A stretch of DNA of 64,000 bases from Lachnospiraceae bacterium (GTDB lineage Bacteria > Bacillota > Clostridia > Lachnospirales > Lachnospiraceae). Each line of letters starts with the position of its first letter. Position 1 is the first letter of the stretch. The stretch covers positions 1-64,000 of the forward strand of contig CASJPF010000016.1 in assembly GCA_949383255.1 (NCBI GenBank), in the 5' to 3' direction. Shown in pieces: positions 9,100 through 16,454 of the stretch. The notes beneath the pieces were generated by a model. That model worked only from the letters and a program-made list of their open reading frames with translations, ran no database searches and was not told where the DNA came from. The translations under genes were made by a program, and so were the position numbers.

Positions 9100-11157
9100 A
9101 TGTATAGCAAAAACACAATATTAATTGTAGATGACGAAGAAATAATCAAACGAATGCTCAAAGATGTGCTCAAGGATGCATTTGAGGTGTTGGATGCATC
9201 AAATGGGCGGGAAGCACTGGAAATTTTGGCGGTCAATGTTGACAAAATAGCGGTGATTGTTTTGGATTTGATGATGCCTATTATGGATGGGTTTCAATTT
9301 ATGGATGCATTTCGGAAAAATCGGGCATATGATAATATTCCTGTGATTATTGCCACTTCTGATGAAGACTGGCATGCGGAACAGAAATGCTTGGAAGCTG
9401 GTGTGTGGGATTTTGTTATGAAGCCATATGACCCTGTACTTTTGCGGTTTCGTATTAAAAATGCAATTGAAAAGAGTCGTATGATTATGGCTGAGATGGA
9501 TGCGGTGACAGGACTTTATACGAAGTTCAAATTTTACCGTACTGTACGCAGCCTTCTTACAGAGGAGACAGAGGAATTGTTTGCGCTTGTGCGGTTTGAT
9601 ATAGACCGTTTTAAGATGATTAATAATTTTTATGGTGTCAAGGAAGGAGATAGGGTGCTGCAAAGTATCGCTTCTGAGCTGCGGAAGATTTCAACTGTTT
9701 TTGACCAATTTGTATATGGACGATTTGAGAATGATATCTTTGCTATCTGTATGCCCTACAAAGAGGAAAATATTGACTTGTTGGTAAATGCGCTGCAAAT
9801 CAATTTAAAAAGGGTGAACAAGGATTATAATATAAAAATTTCCTGTGGAGTATATATTATCAAAGATGATTCGTTAGATGTACCCGATATGTATGATAGG
9901 GCATTGTTGGCTGCCAAAAGTTGTAAAGGTAAGTTTACGCAAAGTGTGGTCTACTATGATGATAGTATGATTGAAAATATGCGACAGGAACAATTTATTA
10001 TCAATGAGGTTAACAGAGCGATTGAAGAAGAACAGTTCGAGGTGTATTTACAGCCGAAGATAAATTTGGCAACAGACCGTTCTTATGGGGCAGAAGCTTT
10101 GGTGCGTTGGAATCATCCAGACAGAGGGATGATTTCCCCCGGAGAGTTTATTCCTGTTTATGAGCGCAATGGCATTATTGGCAGATTGGATCAGTATATG
10201 TGGCGTCATGTCTGCAAATTATTGCGCAAGTGGATTGACGAGGGGAAAAATCCAAATCCCATTTCTGTTAATGTCTCACGGGTAAATATTTATAATCCGC
10301 AGCTTGTTAAGATTTTCAAAAAGTTAATTACAGAGTATCAGATTCCTGCAGAGTTGCTAAATCTGGAATTGACAGAAAGTGCTTTTATGGAAGATCAGGA
10401 TTTGATTATGAAGACTATGAGCAGTCTGCATAAATTAGGATTTAAAATAATGATGGATGATTTTGGAAGTGGCTACTCGTCACTCAATGTCCTAAAGGAT
10501 ATGGAAGTAGATTATCTGAAAGTTGATATGAAGTTCTTGCAAATTGAGGAGTTTAATGGAAAAGGCGAGAAAGTACTCACTTCTATTATACGTATGGCAA
10601 AATGGTTGCATCTTCCATCGATTGTGGAAGGGGTTGAGACTGTTGAACAGGTGGACTTTTTAAAGTGCATTGGATGCGAATATGCACAGGGATATTATTA
10701 TGCAAAGCCTTTGCGGATAGAAGAGTATGAGAAGTTTTTAATTCGGGAGGAAGAGGCAGGTACGAAGTGCAGCGCAAATGAGAATACAGTGATTATCAAT
10801 GAATTGTGGAATACGCGCTCTAGTATCAGCAAATTTTTTGATTTGTTGGAAACACCAATTGCTATTTATGAGTATCGAAAGGGAAAATCAGAACTGCTTA
10901 GAACAAATATTCGATACGAGGCAGATATTGCATTTGATAAGCAAGTGGATGAACAAGAGCATTATCGAAGGTCAGAGACAGAAAAAGTGCTTCTAAATAA
11001 GGCATTTGCAAGAATTGTGCGAGGAGATTTTTCAGAGGCACTTGAGTATGAACTTACAGAGGATGTGTGGTATCGCGTGACTGTTAAAGTGATAGGAAAA
11101 CGTGCAGATACAATGATTATGATGGTAACGTTTTATGAGATAAGTGCGTACAAGTAA
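9100..11157 (+). CDS. Response regulator with degenerate GGDEF and intact EAL domain
   Basis: A 685-residue signalling protein. Residues 5-123 are a receiver domain (VDDEE acidic pocket, phospho-acceptor Asp56 in VLDLMMP, Lys108 in MKPYD). Residues about 135-295 form a GGDEF domain whose signature is ENDIF at 210-214, so it should not make c-di-GMP, although the fold (VRFDIDRFKMIN) is kept and could bind GTP. The EAL domain follows (about 310-555) with AEALVRWNHP, LNLELTES, DDFGSGYSSL and VEGVET, consistent with an active c-di-GMP phosphodiesterase. A PAS-like tail ends the protein. The start is ATG 9100 after AAAGGAG. No histidine kinase lies beside it, so it is an orphan regulator here. Confidence 0.92.
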   Translation: MYSKNTILIVDDEEIIKRMLKDVLKDAFEVLDASNGREALEILAVNVDKIAVIVLDLMMPIMDGFQFMDAFRKNRAYDNIPVIIATSDEDWHAEQKCLEAGVWDFVMKPYDPVLLRFRIKNAIEKSRMIMAEMDAVTGLYTKFKFYRTVRSLLTEETEELFALVRFDIDRFKMINNFYGVKEGDRVLQSIASELRKISTVFDQFVYGRFENDIFAICMPYKEENIDLLVNALQINLKRVNKDYNIKISCGVYIIKDDSLDVPDMYDRALLAAKSCKGKFTQSVVYYDDSMIENMRQEQFIINEVNRAIEEEQFEVYLQPKINLATDRSYGAEALVRWNHPDRGMISPGEFIPVYERNGIIGRLDQYMWRHVCKLLRKWIDEGKNPNPISVNVSRVNIYNPQLVKIFKKLITEYQIPAELLNLELTESAFMEDQDLIMKTMSSLHKLGFKIMMDDFGSGYSSLNVLKDMEVDYLKVDMKFLQIEEFNGKGEKVLTSIIRMAKWLHLPSIVEGVETVEQVDFLKCIGCEYAQGYYYAKPLRIEEYEKFLIREEEAGTKCSANENTVIINELWNTRSSISKFFDLLETPIAIYEYRKGKSELLRTNIRYEADIAFDKQVDEQEHYRRSETEKVLLNKAFARIVRGDFSEALEYELTEDVWYRVTVKVIGKRADTMIMMVTFYEISAYK

Positions 11158-11236
11158 AAAATTGTTTAGCATAGCTTAGAATAAATGCTTTTGCCACATT
11201 AGGGTTCGACCAAGCAGTAAGGCGTATTATTGTATG

Positions 11237-11285
11237 TAATCAATATATGCTATGTGAATATGTTAAAAATACAATATATTGATTA
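11237..11285. promoter_or_regulatory. Inverted repeat upstream of larB
   Basis: TAATCAATATA at 11237-11247 is repeated as a perfect inverted copy at 11275-11285, with 27 nt between the arms, about 77 bp before the larB start. The widely spaced arms suit a dimeric DNA-binding regulator; no known consensus was matched. Confidence 0.35.
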
Positions 11286-11361
11286 TAAAAAATTGAATTA
11301 ATTAGCGCAACGAGTTAAGTTATTTATATGCTTCGTAAGATTGGCAGAGGAGCGGGACAAA

Positions 11362-12120
11362 ATGGAAATTAGGGAATTATTAGAAAAAGTACAATGTGGA
11401 GAAATTTCAACAGAAGAGGCGGAAAAATATTTAAAGAAACAGCCATTTGAAGAACTGGGATTTGCCAAGCTTGATTTGCATCGGGAGGTCCGAACTGGTT
11501 TTCAAGAAGTTGTATATTGTGCAGGCAAACAGGATGCTTATCTTGTGTCTATATTTCAAAAATTATATGAGAAAAATGGTGAGGTACTGGGAACAAGAGC
11601 AAGTGTAGAACAGTATGCGTTGGTGTCCAAAAGTCTTCCACAGGTACAGTATGATGCAGTATCAAAAATTTTAAAAATAGAGGAAAAACCAGAGGAGAAA
11701 GCATTAAAACAGATTGGGAAAATTGCGGTTTGTACAGCGGGAACTGCGGATATTCCTGTGGCGGAGGAAGCGGCGCAAACCGCGGAATATTTTGGAGCTT
11801 CAGTAAGTCGAATTTATGATGTGGGAGTGAGTGGTTTGCATAGATTGTTGGCGAGCGCACAGGTGATACAACAGGCAAATTGTGTGGTGGCAGTGGCAGG
11901 TATGGAAGGAGCTTTGGCGAGTGTGATTGGAGGGCTTGTCAGCAATCCGGTTATTGCAGTTCCAACGTCTGTTGGTTATGGAGCAAATTTACATGGTTTA
12001 TCGGCATTGCTTACAATGATTAATTCTTGTGCAAATGGCATTGCGGTTGTCAATATTGATAATGGTTATGGAGCAGGCTATATTGCGACACAGATTAATA
12101 GACTTGCAAGTATAAAATAA
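11362..12120 (+). CDS. larB: Nickel-pincer cofactor biosynthesis protein LarB
   Basis: A 252-residue pyridinium-3,5-biscarboxylic acid mononucleotide synthase, which carboxylates and hydrolyses nicotinic acid adenine dinucleotide in the first step of nickel-pincer nucleotide synthesis. The N-terminal region contains the family segment LGFAKLDLHREVRTGFQEVV. The C-terminal half is the AIR-carboxylase-like domain (ICTAGTADIPVAEEAA-type block, VAVAGMEGALASVIGGLV, VPTSVGYGA). I chose ATG 11362 over the upstream in-frame TTG at 11341 because GAGGAG at 11347-11352 sits 9 nt before the ATG. It is followed by larC. Confidence 0.93.
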   Translation: MEIRELLEKVQCGEISTEEAEKYLKKQPFEELGFAKLDLHREVRTGFQEVVYCAGKQDAYLVSIFQKLYEKNGEVLGTRASVEQYALVSKSLPQVQYDAVSKILKIEEKPEEKALKQIGKIAVCTAGTADIPVAEEAAQTAEYFGASVSRIYDVGVSGLHRLLASAQVIQQANCVVAVAGMEGALASVIGGLVSNPVIAVPTSVGYGANLHGLSALLTMINSCANGIAVVNIDNGYGAGYIATQINRLASIK

Positions 12121-12182
12121 AAAATTTGCACTATGTTTGTGGTTATACAAATAGTAGGACAGCAGAAAGAAAGGATATTATT

Positions 12183-13454
12183 ATGAACAGGATTCTTTAT
12201 ATAGAGTGTTACTCTGGAATCAGTGGAGATATGACAGTTGCGGCGATGCTTGATCTCGGCGTGAATCAGAAAGTGCTTGAGGAAGCTATCGACAGTATTA
12301 GGTCGCTTGTGTATGGATTTGATATCGCAATAAAGAAAGTGCAGAAGGCGGGGGTTTGTGCCTGTGATTTTGCGGTGATTCTTGATAAGAAACATGAAAA
12401 CCACGATCATGATATGGAATACTTGCATGGACATGCTGATATTGAAAAAGAGCGTTATCATGAACATGAAGAACATCACCATCATACCGGATTAAGAGAA
12501 ATAACACATATTTTGGATCAGGCTAAAATAACAGAAGGCGCAAGAGAACTAGCAAAGAGTATATTTCAGATTCTGGCTGAGGCAGAGTCAAAGGCGCACA
12601 ATAAACCTGTAGATGAAGTGCACTTTCATGAAGTGGGGGCAGTGGATTCCATTGTGGATATTTTGTCAGCCGCCGTATGTATTGATTTACTGAAAGAGAA
12701 ATATAGTATAACAGATGTTGTTATATCGGAATTATACGAAGGGCATGGAAGCGTGCGCTGCCAGCATGGAATTTTACCAATACCAGTTCCAGCAACAGCA
12801 AACATTTTGGAATCTTATCAACTTCCAGTACACTTTATGGAATTTCAGGGTGAATTTGTGACACCGACAGGTGCGGCAATTGCTGCGGCGGTCAGAACAA
12901 AGGCACATCTGCCATCAAAATTTCAAATAATAGCAAGTGGTGTTGGTGCAGGCAAGAGAGCCTATGAGAAGGCTAGTCTGTTGCGGGCAATGGTAATTGA
13001 GGAGAATTCCGAGAATCAGGAGGGAATTTATAAGTTGGAGACAAATGTTGATGACTGTTCGGGCGAGGCATTTGGCTATGTGATGGACAGGCTTTTTGAG
13101 GCGGGGGCAAGAGATGTGTACTATATTCCAGTCTTTATGAAGAAGAATCGACCTGCGTATCAATTAAGTGTGATTTGTAAGGAGGCAGATATTGCAAAGT
13201 TGGAACAGATTATCTTTCAGGAAACCACGACAATTGGTATTAGAAGAGTGCAGATGGAACGCACTATTTTAAAGAGGGAACACCAGATATTGAATACCAG
13301 TTTGGGTAAAATTGCAGTAAAAGTATGCGGAGAAAGAATATATCCTGAATACGAATCATTGATATCAATGTGTCGAGAAATGGGGATTTCTTATTTGGAA
13401 GCTTACAATAAAATTTATGGAGAATTAAATAACGGGAGATATAAAAATGTCTGA
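12183..13454 (+). CDS. larC: Nickel insertion protein LarC
   Basis: A 423-residue CTP-dependent cyclometallase that inserts nickel into the pincer nucleotide. It begins with ILYIECYSGISGDMT, the family signature, has a His-rich metal-binding segment at about residues 62-94 (HENHDHDM, HEHEEHHHH), the motif VHFHEVGAVDSIVDI and the C-terminal domain with METNVDD-like LETNVDDCSGEAFG. The start is ATG 12183 after AAAGGA. In Lactobacillus plantarum larC is split into two frames joined by programmed frameshifting; here it is one continuous frame. Its last 8 nt overlap the HAD gene, indicating translational coupling. Confidence 0.93.
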   Translation: MNRILYIECYSGISGDMTVAAMLDLGVNQKVLEEAIDSIRSLVYGFDIAIKKVQKAGVCACDFAVILDKKHENHDHDMEYLHGHADIEKERYHEHEEHHHHTGLREITHILDQAKITEGARELAKSIFQILAEAESKAHNKPVDEVHFHEVGAVDSIVDILSAAVCIDLLKEKYSITDVVISELYEGHGSVRCQHGILPIPVPATANILESYQLPVHFMEFQGEFVTPTGAAIAAAVRTKAHLPSKFQIIASGVGAGKRAYEKASLLRAMVIEENSENQEGIYKLETNVDDCSGEAFGYVMDRLFEAGARDVYYIPVFMKKNRPAYQLSVICKEADIAKLEQIIFQETTTIGIRRVQMERTILKREHQILNTSLGKIAVKVCGERIYPEYESLISMCREMGISYLEAYNKIYGELNNGRYKNV

Positions 13455-14106
13455 TAGGAAAATAACTACTGTAATTTTTGATTTAGATGGAACTCTTTTA
13501 GATACATTGGAAGATTTAAAAAAAGCGACAAATTATGCGCTAAAGGTTTGTGATATGCCAGAACGGACTTTGGAGGAAGTGCGGCGGTTTGTAGGCAATG
13601 GTGTGAGAAATCTGATGATTCGTGCTGTGCCTGATGGAGAGAAGAATCCAGAATTTGAGCGGGCTTTTGCGATATTCAAAGAATATTATGGACTGCACTG
13701 CAATGATGCGACAAAAGCATATGATGGAGTTCCTCAACTTTTGAAAGAGTTAAAAAACAGAGGTTATGCACTTGCGATTGTCTCCAATAAAATTGATTCA
13801 GCAGTGCAAGATCTAAATCATCGATATTTCCCACAGGTAGATGTTGCGATCGGAGACCGGGAAAGCATGAGAAGAAAACCTGACCCTGATAGTGTTTATC
13901 TAGCGTTGGAGGAGCTTGGTAAAATCAGGGAAGAAGCTGTTTATGTAGGGGATTCTGATGTCGATTTGGCAACAGCACGAAATGCAGGACTTCCATGTAT
14001 TAGTGTGCTCTGGGGATTTCGAGACAAGGAGTTTCTTATAGCGCACGGGGCAACCGTTTTTGCCGAAAACCCTATGGAAATATTAGATGTTTTGTTGCGG
14101 ATGTGA
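13447..14106 (+). CDS. HAD-family phosphatase (phosphoglycolate phosphatase-like)
   Basis: A 219-residue HAD hydrolase of subfamily IA. It has all four HAD motifs: FDLDGTLLDT at residues 11-20, the Ser/Thr motif in AIVSNK, Lys in RRKPDPD, and GDSDVD. Such proteins hydrolyse small phosphate esters such as 2-phosphoglycolate or sugar phosphates. It overlaps larC by 8 nt with GGGAG upstream of its ATG, so it belongs to the lar operon, which suggests but does not prove a role in cofactor repair or nucleotide turnover. Confidence 0.88.
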   Translation: MSDRKITTVIFDLDGTLLDTLEDLKKATNYALKVCDMPERTLEEVRRFVGNGVRNLMIRAVPDGEKNPEFERAFAIFKEYYGLHCNDATKAYDGVPQLLKELKNRGYALAIVSNKIDSAVQDLNHRYFPQVDVAIGDRESMRRKPDPDSVYLALEELGKIREEAVYVGDSDVDLATARNAGLPCISVLWGFRDKEFLIAHGATVFAENPMEILDVLLRM

Positions 14107-14147
14107 TTTGTTGGTTCTAACTTAATAAAAACATAGATTTTTGCCAA

Positions 14148-14172
14148 TTGATAAGGCAAATTGCCTTATCAA
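14148..14172. terminator. Hairpin between convergent genes
   Basis: TTGATAAGGCAA pairs perfectly with TTGCCTTATCAA around a single A. It has no long U tract on either strand, so it may be a weak terminator for the lar operon or the facing XRE gene. Confidence 0.45.
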
Positions 14173-14216
14173 TAAATAGACAAGTCAAAATGTATTTGTT
14201 ATTTTTCTACAAATCT

Positions 14217-14435
14217 TTAGGAATTTGAAACTTTGTCGTCAGGAACATATTCCATGATGTCCTCAACCCTACAATTCAGGATATTGCATAGGCTGTTAAT
14301 GATAAGTGTTTTAACAATTTCATTTTTGCGCAGACGCTGTAATTGTGCTCTATCCACCCCATAATATTCGACCAGTTTGTACTGACTGATATGTTTCTGT
14401 TTGAGAGTTATCCATAATTTGTCATATTTTATCAT
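14217..14435 (-). CDS. XRE/Cro-type helix-turn-helix regulator
   Basis: A 72-residue single-domain DNA-binding protein of the Cro/YozG kind. The helix-turn-helix lies at about residues 18-40 (QYKLVEYYGVDRAQLQRLRKN), and the C-terminal part (LCNILNCRVEDIMEYVPDD) is the usual final helices of these small regulators. The start is ATG 14435, preceded on the minus strand by GGAGGA. It is divergent from the unknown gene at 14627; the intergenic palindrome at 14483-14508 is a candidate operator. Confidence 0.88.
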   Translation of the reverse strand: MIKYDKLWITLKQKHISQYKLVEYYGVDRAQLQRLRKNEIVKTLIINSLCNILNCRVEDIMEYVPDDKVSNS

Positions 14436-14482
14436 TTTATATAGTCCTCCTTCTTGTATTTTATATGTTGGTGAATTATAAT

Positions 14483-14508
14483 AATATGGTGCGTGTGTGC
14501 ACCATATT
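14483..14508. promoter_or_regulatory. Palindrome in the divergent XRE/unknown gene region
   Basis: AATATGGTGC at 14483-14492 and GCACCATATT at 14499-14508 are perfect inverted arms separated by 6 nt, 48 bp upstream of the XRE start. This placement suits autoregulation. A pair of direct AGGTTACA repeats 11 bp apart (14570 and 14581) lies closer to the divergent gene. Confidence 0.5.
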
Positions 14509-14626
14509 CTATAAGAGATTGAACGTGATTATCATCTGTTATCGTTTTACAATCGTCTCTTATCATAGAAGGTTACAGGGAGGTTACAATAGAGAGTATA
14601 GGAAGTTAGAATAACAGGAGGTATCA

Positions 14627-15016
14627 ATGGAGAAAAAAATGTATATTACAGAAGAGGAACGTGAAAAATGCAGAAGAGTGGCAGATGCCTATGCGGAGAT
14701 CTATGAGGACGAAGAACAGAATATTGTGGTGTTGGATGCGGGGAGATATGGCTATATTAAGCTGCAATACTATAATCCACCTTATGGATTTAGTGACATG
14801 TTGGTATTTACGGATAGTAGAGAACTGTTTGAAGACTTGTGGGAAGATTGGTTGAATACACAACTTTTTGAGTTGGCAAAAGGGACAAAGTTGATTGAAT
14901 TGGATTATGAAGATATATTTGCCCGTCTGCCACAGCATAAACAAAAAGAATTGATGTCAAAGAAACGCTATTTCGCAGAGAAAACAGGAATAACAGATGT
15001 TTTCTTTGAGAGTTAG
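14627..15016 (+). CDS. Unknown acidic 129-residue protein
   Basis: Not recognised. It is a soluble, acidic, Tyr- and Glu-rich protein with no signal peptide or membrane segment, opening with a charged helix (EEEREKCRRVADAYAEIYEDE), then a beta-like stretch (IVVLDAGRYGYIKLQYY) and ending with charged helices. The gene is well supported: AGGAGG 6 nt before ATG 14627, its own intergenic region and a downstream terminator. It is divergently transcribed from the XRE regulator, which may control it. Confidence 0.7.
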   Translation: MEKKMYITEEEREKCRRVADAYAEIYEDEEQNIVVLDAGRYGYIKLQYYNPPYGFSDMLVFTDSRELFEDLWEDWLNTQLFELAKGTKLIELDYEDIFARLPQHKQKELMSKKRYFAEKTGITDVFFES

Positions 15017-15067
15017 GAAGCTCGCAAAGTAATTATAAAATGGGAACTTTCTTACAAGATAAAATTA

Positions 15068-15117
15068 GACAAAGTGATTTCTATCGGGTATTTATCTTCG
15101 ATAGAAATCACTTTGTT
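15068..15117. terminator. Bidirectional terminator
   Basis: ACAAAGTGATTTCTATCG pairs perfectly with CGATAGAAATCACTTTGT, forming an 18-bp stem between two convergent genes. It can serve both strands. Confidence 0.8.
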
Positions 15118-15140
15118 ATTACAAGGGTGTAAAATTTAAT

Positions 15141-16142
15141 TTATATTTGTTGGTCAATAATGGATACACCAATCTTTTCAGGTTGAAGCAGGTCATTAAT
15201 AATATTTTTGCAATGCTCTGCGGCGGTCTTACTAAATGCTGCGTTTTCACCAAATAGTTTATTATAATTATCTTTGAACTCATTAGTAGTGAGAGCGATC
15301 GTGTCATCGAAGTTCATCTTTTTATTTTCACTATCAAAAGTTAGACCTATTTTGGAAAGTTCATCTTTGTGGTCAAGGCACAACTGATTTAATTTGCCAA
15401 TTGTCTCAACATGGTCCGTGTTGTCTGTATTATAGATAGACTTTGCAAAATAAGTAAGAAACGTTTTAACGGACTCTTGAACTGTAGGATCAGAAGTTAG
15501 ATTGGATTGCACAAGAGTGTTATTTTTCTGCAAAGCGGATATTGTCGATCCAGCAAGAGTTATATTGGCGGCGAGTGCTACATCGGTATCTTTGTATTTA
15601 GTAGTTTTGCTCATTTTATGTTCAACAACATTGTGTTCTGCGCCGTCAGTAGTTTCTTCTAACTTACGTATAATTTTGTCTGCTTTTCCGATAAAGGAAT
15701 CATGTCCAATAAACAGTTCATTAATCGTTGTGTCCTTCGCGTTCGCAAAAGTTTTGGTGTTAAGTGTATATTTGCCTTTTTCTTTTGTAATGCCGATCTT
15801 TTTTAGGTCTTTCTCATGTTCTGAGAATAAATTTTCTAGTTTAGAAATCTGCTTTTTGATCTCTTTATCTGTTATGGAATCAGAGCTACTTTTCAATTCA
15901 TTATAGGATTTTAGAAAGTCTTCCAAACGTTTTCCCGCCAATTCTTTTGAAGTTCCGCCTGGCGAGTAGCGTTTTAATGCTTTTAATTTTTGGCGAAAAG
16001 AATCTTCTTTGTCCTGAAGCTTTTTAATATCCGTGTCGGTTTCTGTTATTTTCTTTACATAAGAGCTTGTATAGGAAAAATTATTATTCTTGATTTTTTC
16101 TATAAGATCCATTGGCATAAGCGGTTTTAATTGAACTGTCAT
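15141..16142 (-). CDS. Unknown protein with two FliD-C-like halves
   Basis: A 333-residue Lys-rich protein without signal peptide or membrane segment. Residues 98-160 and 250-316 look like diverged copies: each has a helix ending in H(K/E)xx(E/D)L, then KIG(I/L)T, a short beta segment, a Thr-containing helix, and a (E/K)LF(I/G)xxxxF motif followed by a helix. This resembles the repeating unit at the C-terminus of the flagellar cap protein FliD, although no flagellar gene is nearby. The start is ATG 16142 with AGGAGG upstream. Function unknown; a surface-assembly or filament-like role is only a guess. Confidence 0.7.
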   Translation of the reverse strand: MTVQLKPLMPMDLIEKIKNNNFSYTSSYVKKITETDTDIKKLQDKEDSFRQKLKALKRYSPGGTSKELAGKRLEDFLKSYNELKSSSDSITDKEIKKQISKLENLFSEHEKDLKKIGITKEKGKYTLNTKTFANAKDTTINELFIGHDSFIGKADKIIRKLEETTDGAEHNVVEHKMSKTTKYKDTDVALAANITLAGSTISALQKNNTLVQSNLTSDPTVQESVKTFLTYFAKSIYNTDNTDHVETIGKLNQLCLDHKDELSKIGLTFDSENKKMNFDDTIALTTNEFKDNYNKLFGENAAFSKTAAEHCKNIINDLLQPEKIGVSIIDQQI

Positions 16143-16454
16143 ATAAATTCCTCCTAAATAATATAATAGATTCTCAAATTTTTTTGCTTACTTATATTAT
16201 CGGCACATAACCAGTAAAGTTATAGTTTTTTTATAAAAAATATAAGAGGGTGTATGGCTTGAGGCTTATTCCTTAGAGATTTCTTAGAGAAAACTATGCT
16301 ACAATACCCATGTGTAAAGGGTGAAAGAAAAAAGAGAAAGAGATAAAATGCAAACACATATCTTTCACCTTTTGTGTTTGCACTTCAAATGAAAATGCAA
16401 GCATTTTCACTTGAGGTTTGGTGCAAAAAATAAAAGAATACATGGAGGGAAGTT
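16143..16454. other. Intergenic region with direct repeats and competing hairpins
   Basis: This 312-bp region separates divergent genes. CTTAGAGA occurs twice 11 bp apart (16272 and 16283) just before a TACAAT -10 candidate at 16300. Downstream, GGGTGAAAG (about 16319) can pair with CTTTCACC (about 16362), GCAAACACA (16350) with TGTGTTTGC (16373-16381), and TTTGCAC plus TCAAATGAAAATGC with GCATTTTCACTTGA plus GTGCAAA (about 16378-16427). The first two pairings exclude one another, as in an attenuator-like leader. Confidence 0.45.

Noticed and set aside
12126-12182. Upstream extension of larC to a TTG
   Set aside because: The segment does not resemble LarC, and the AAAGGA site sets the start at 12183.
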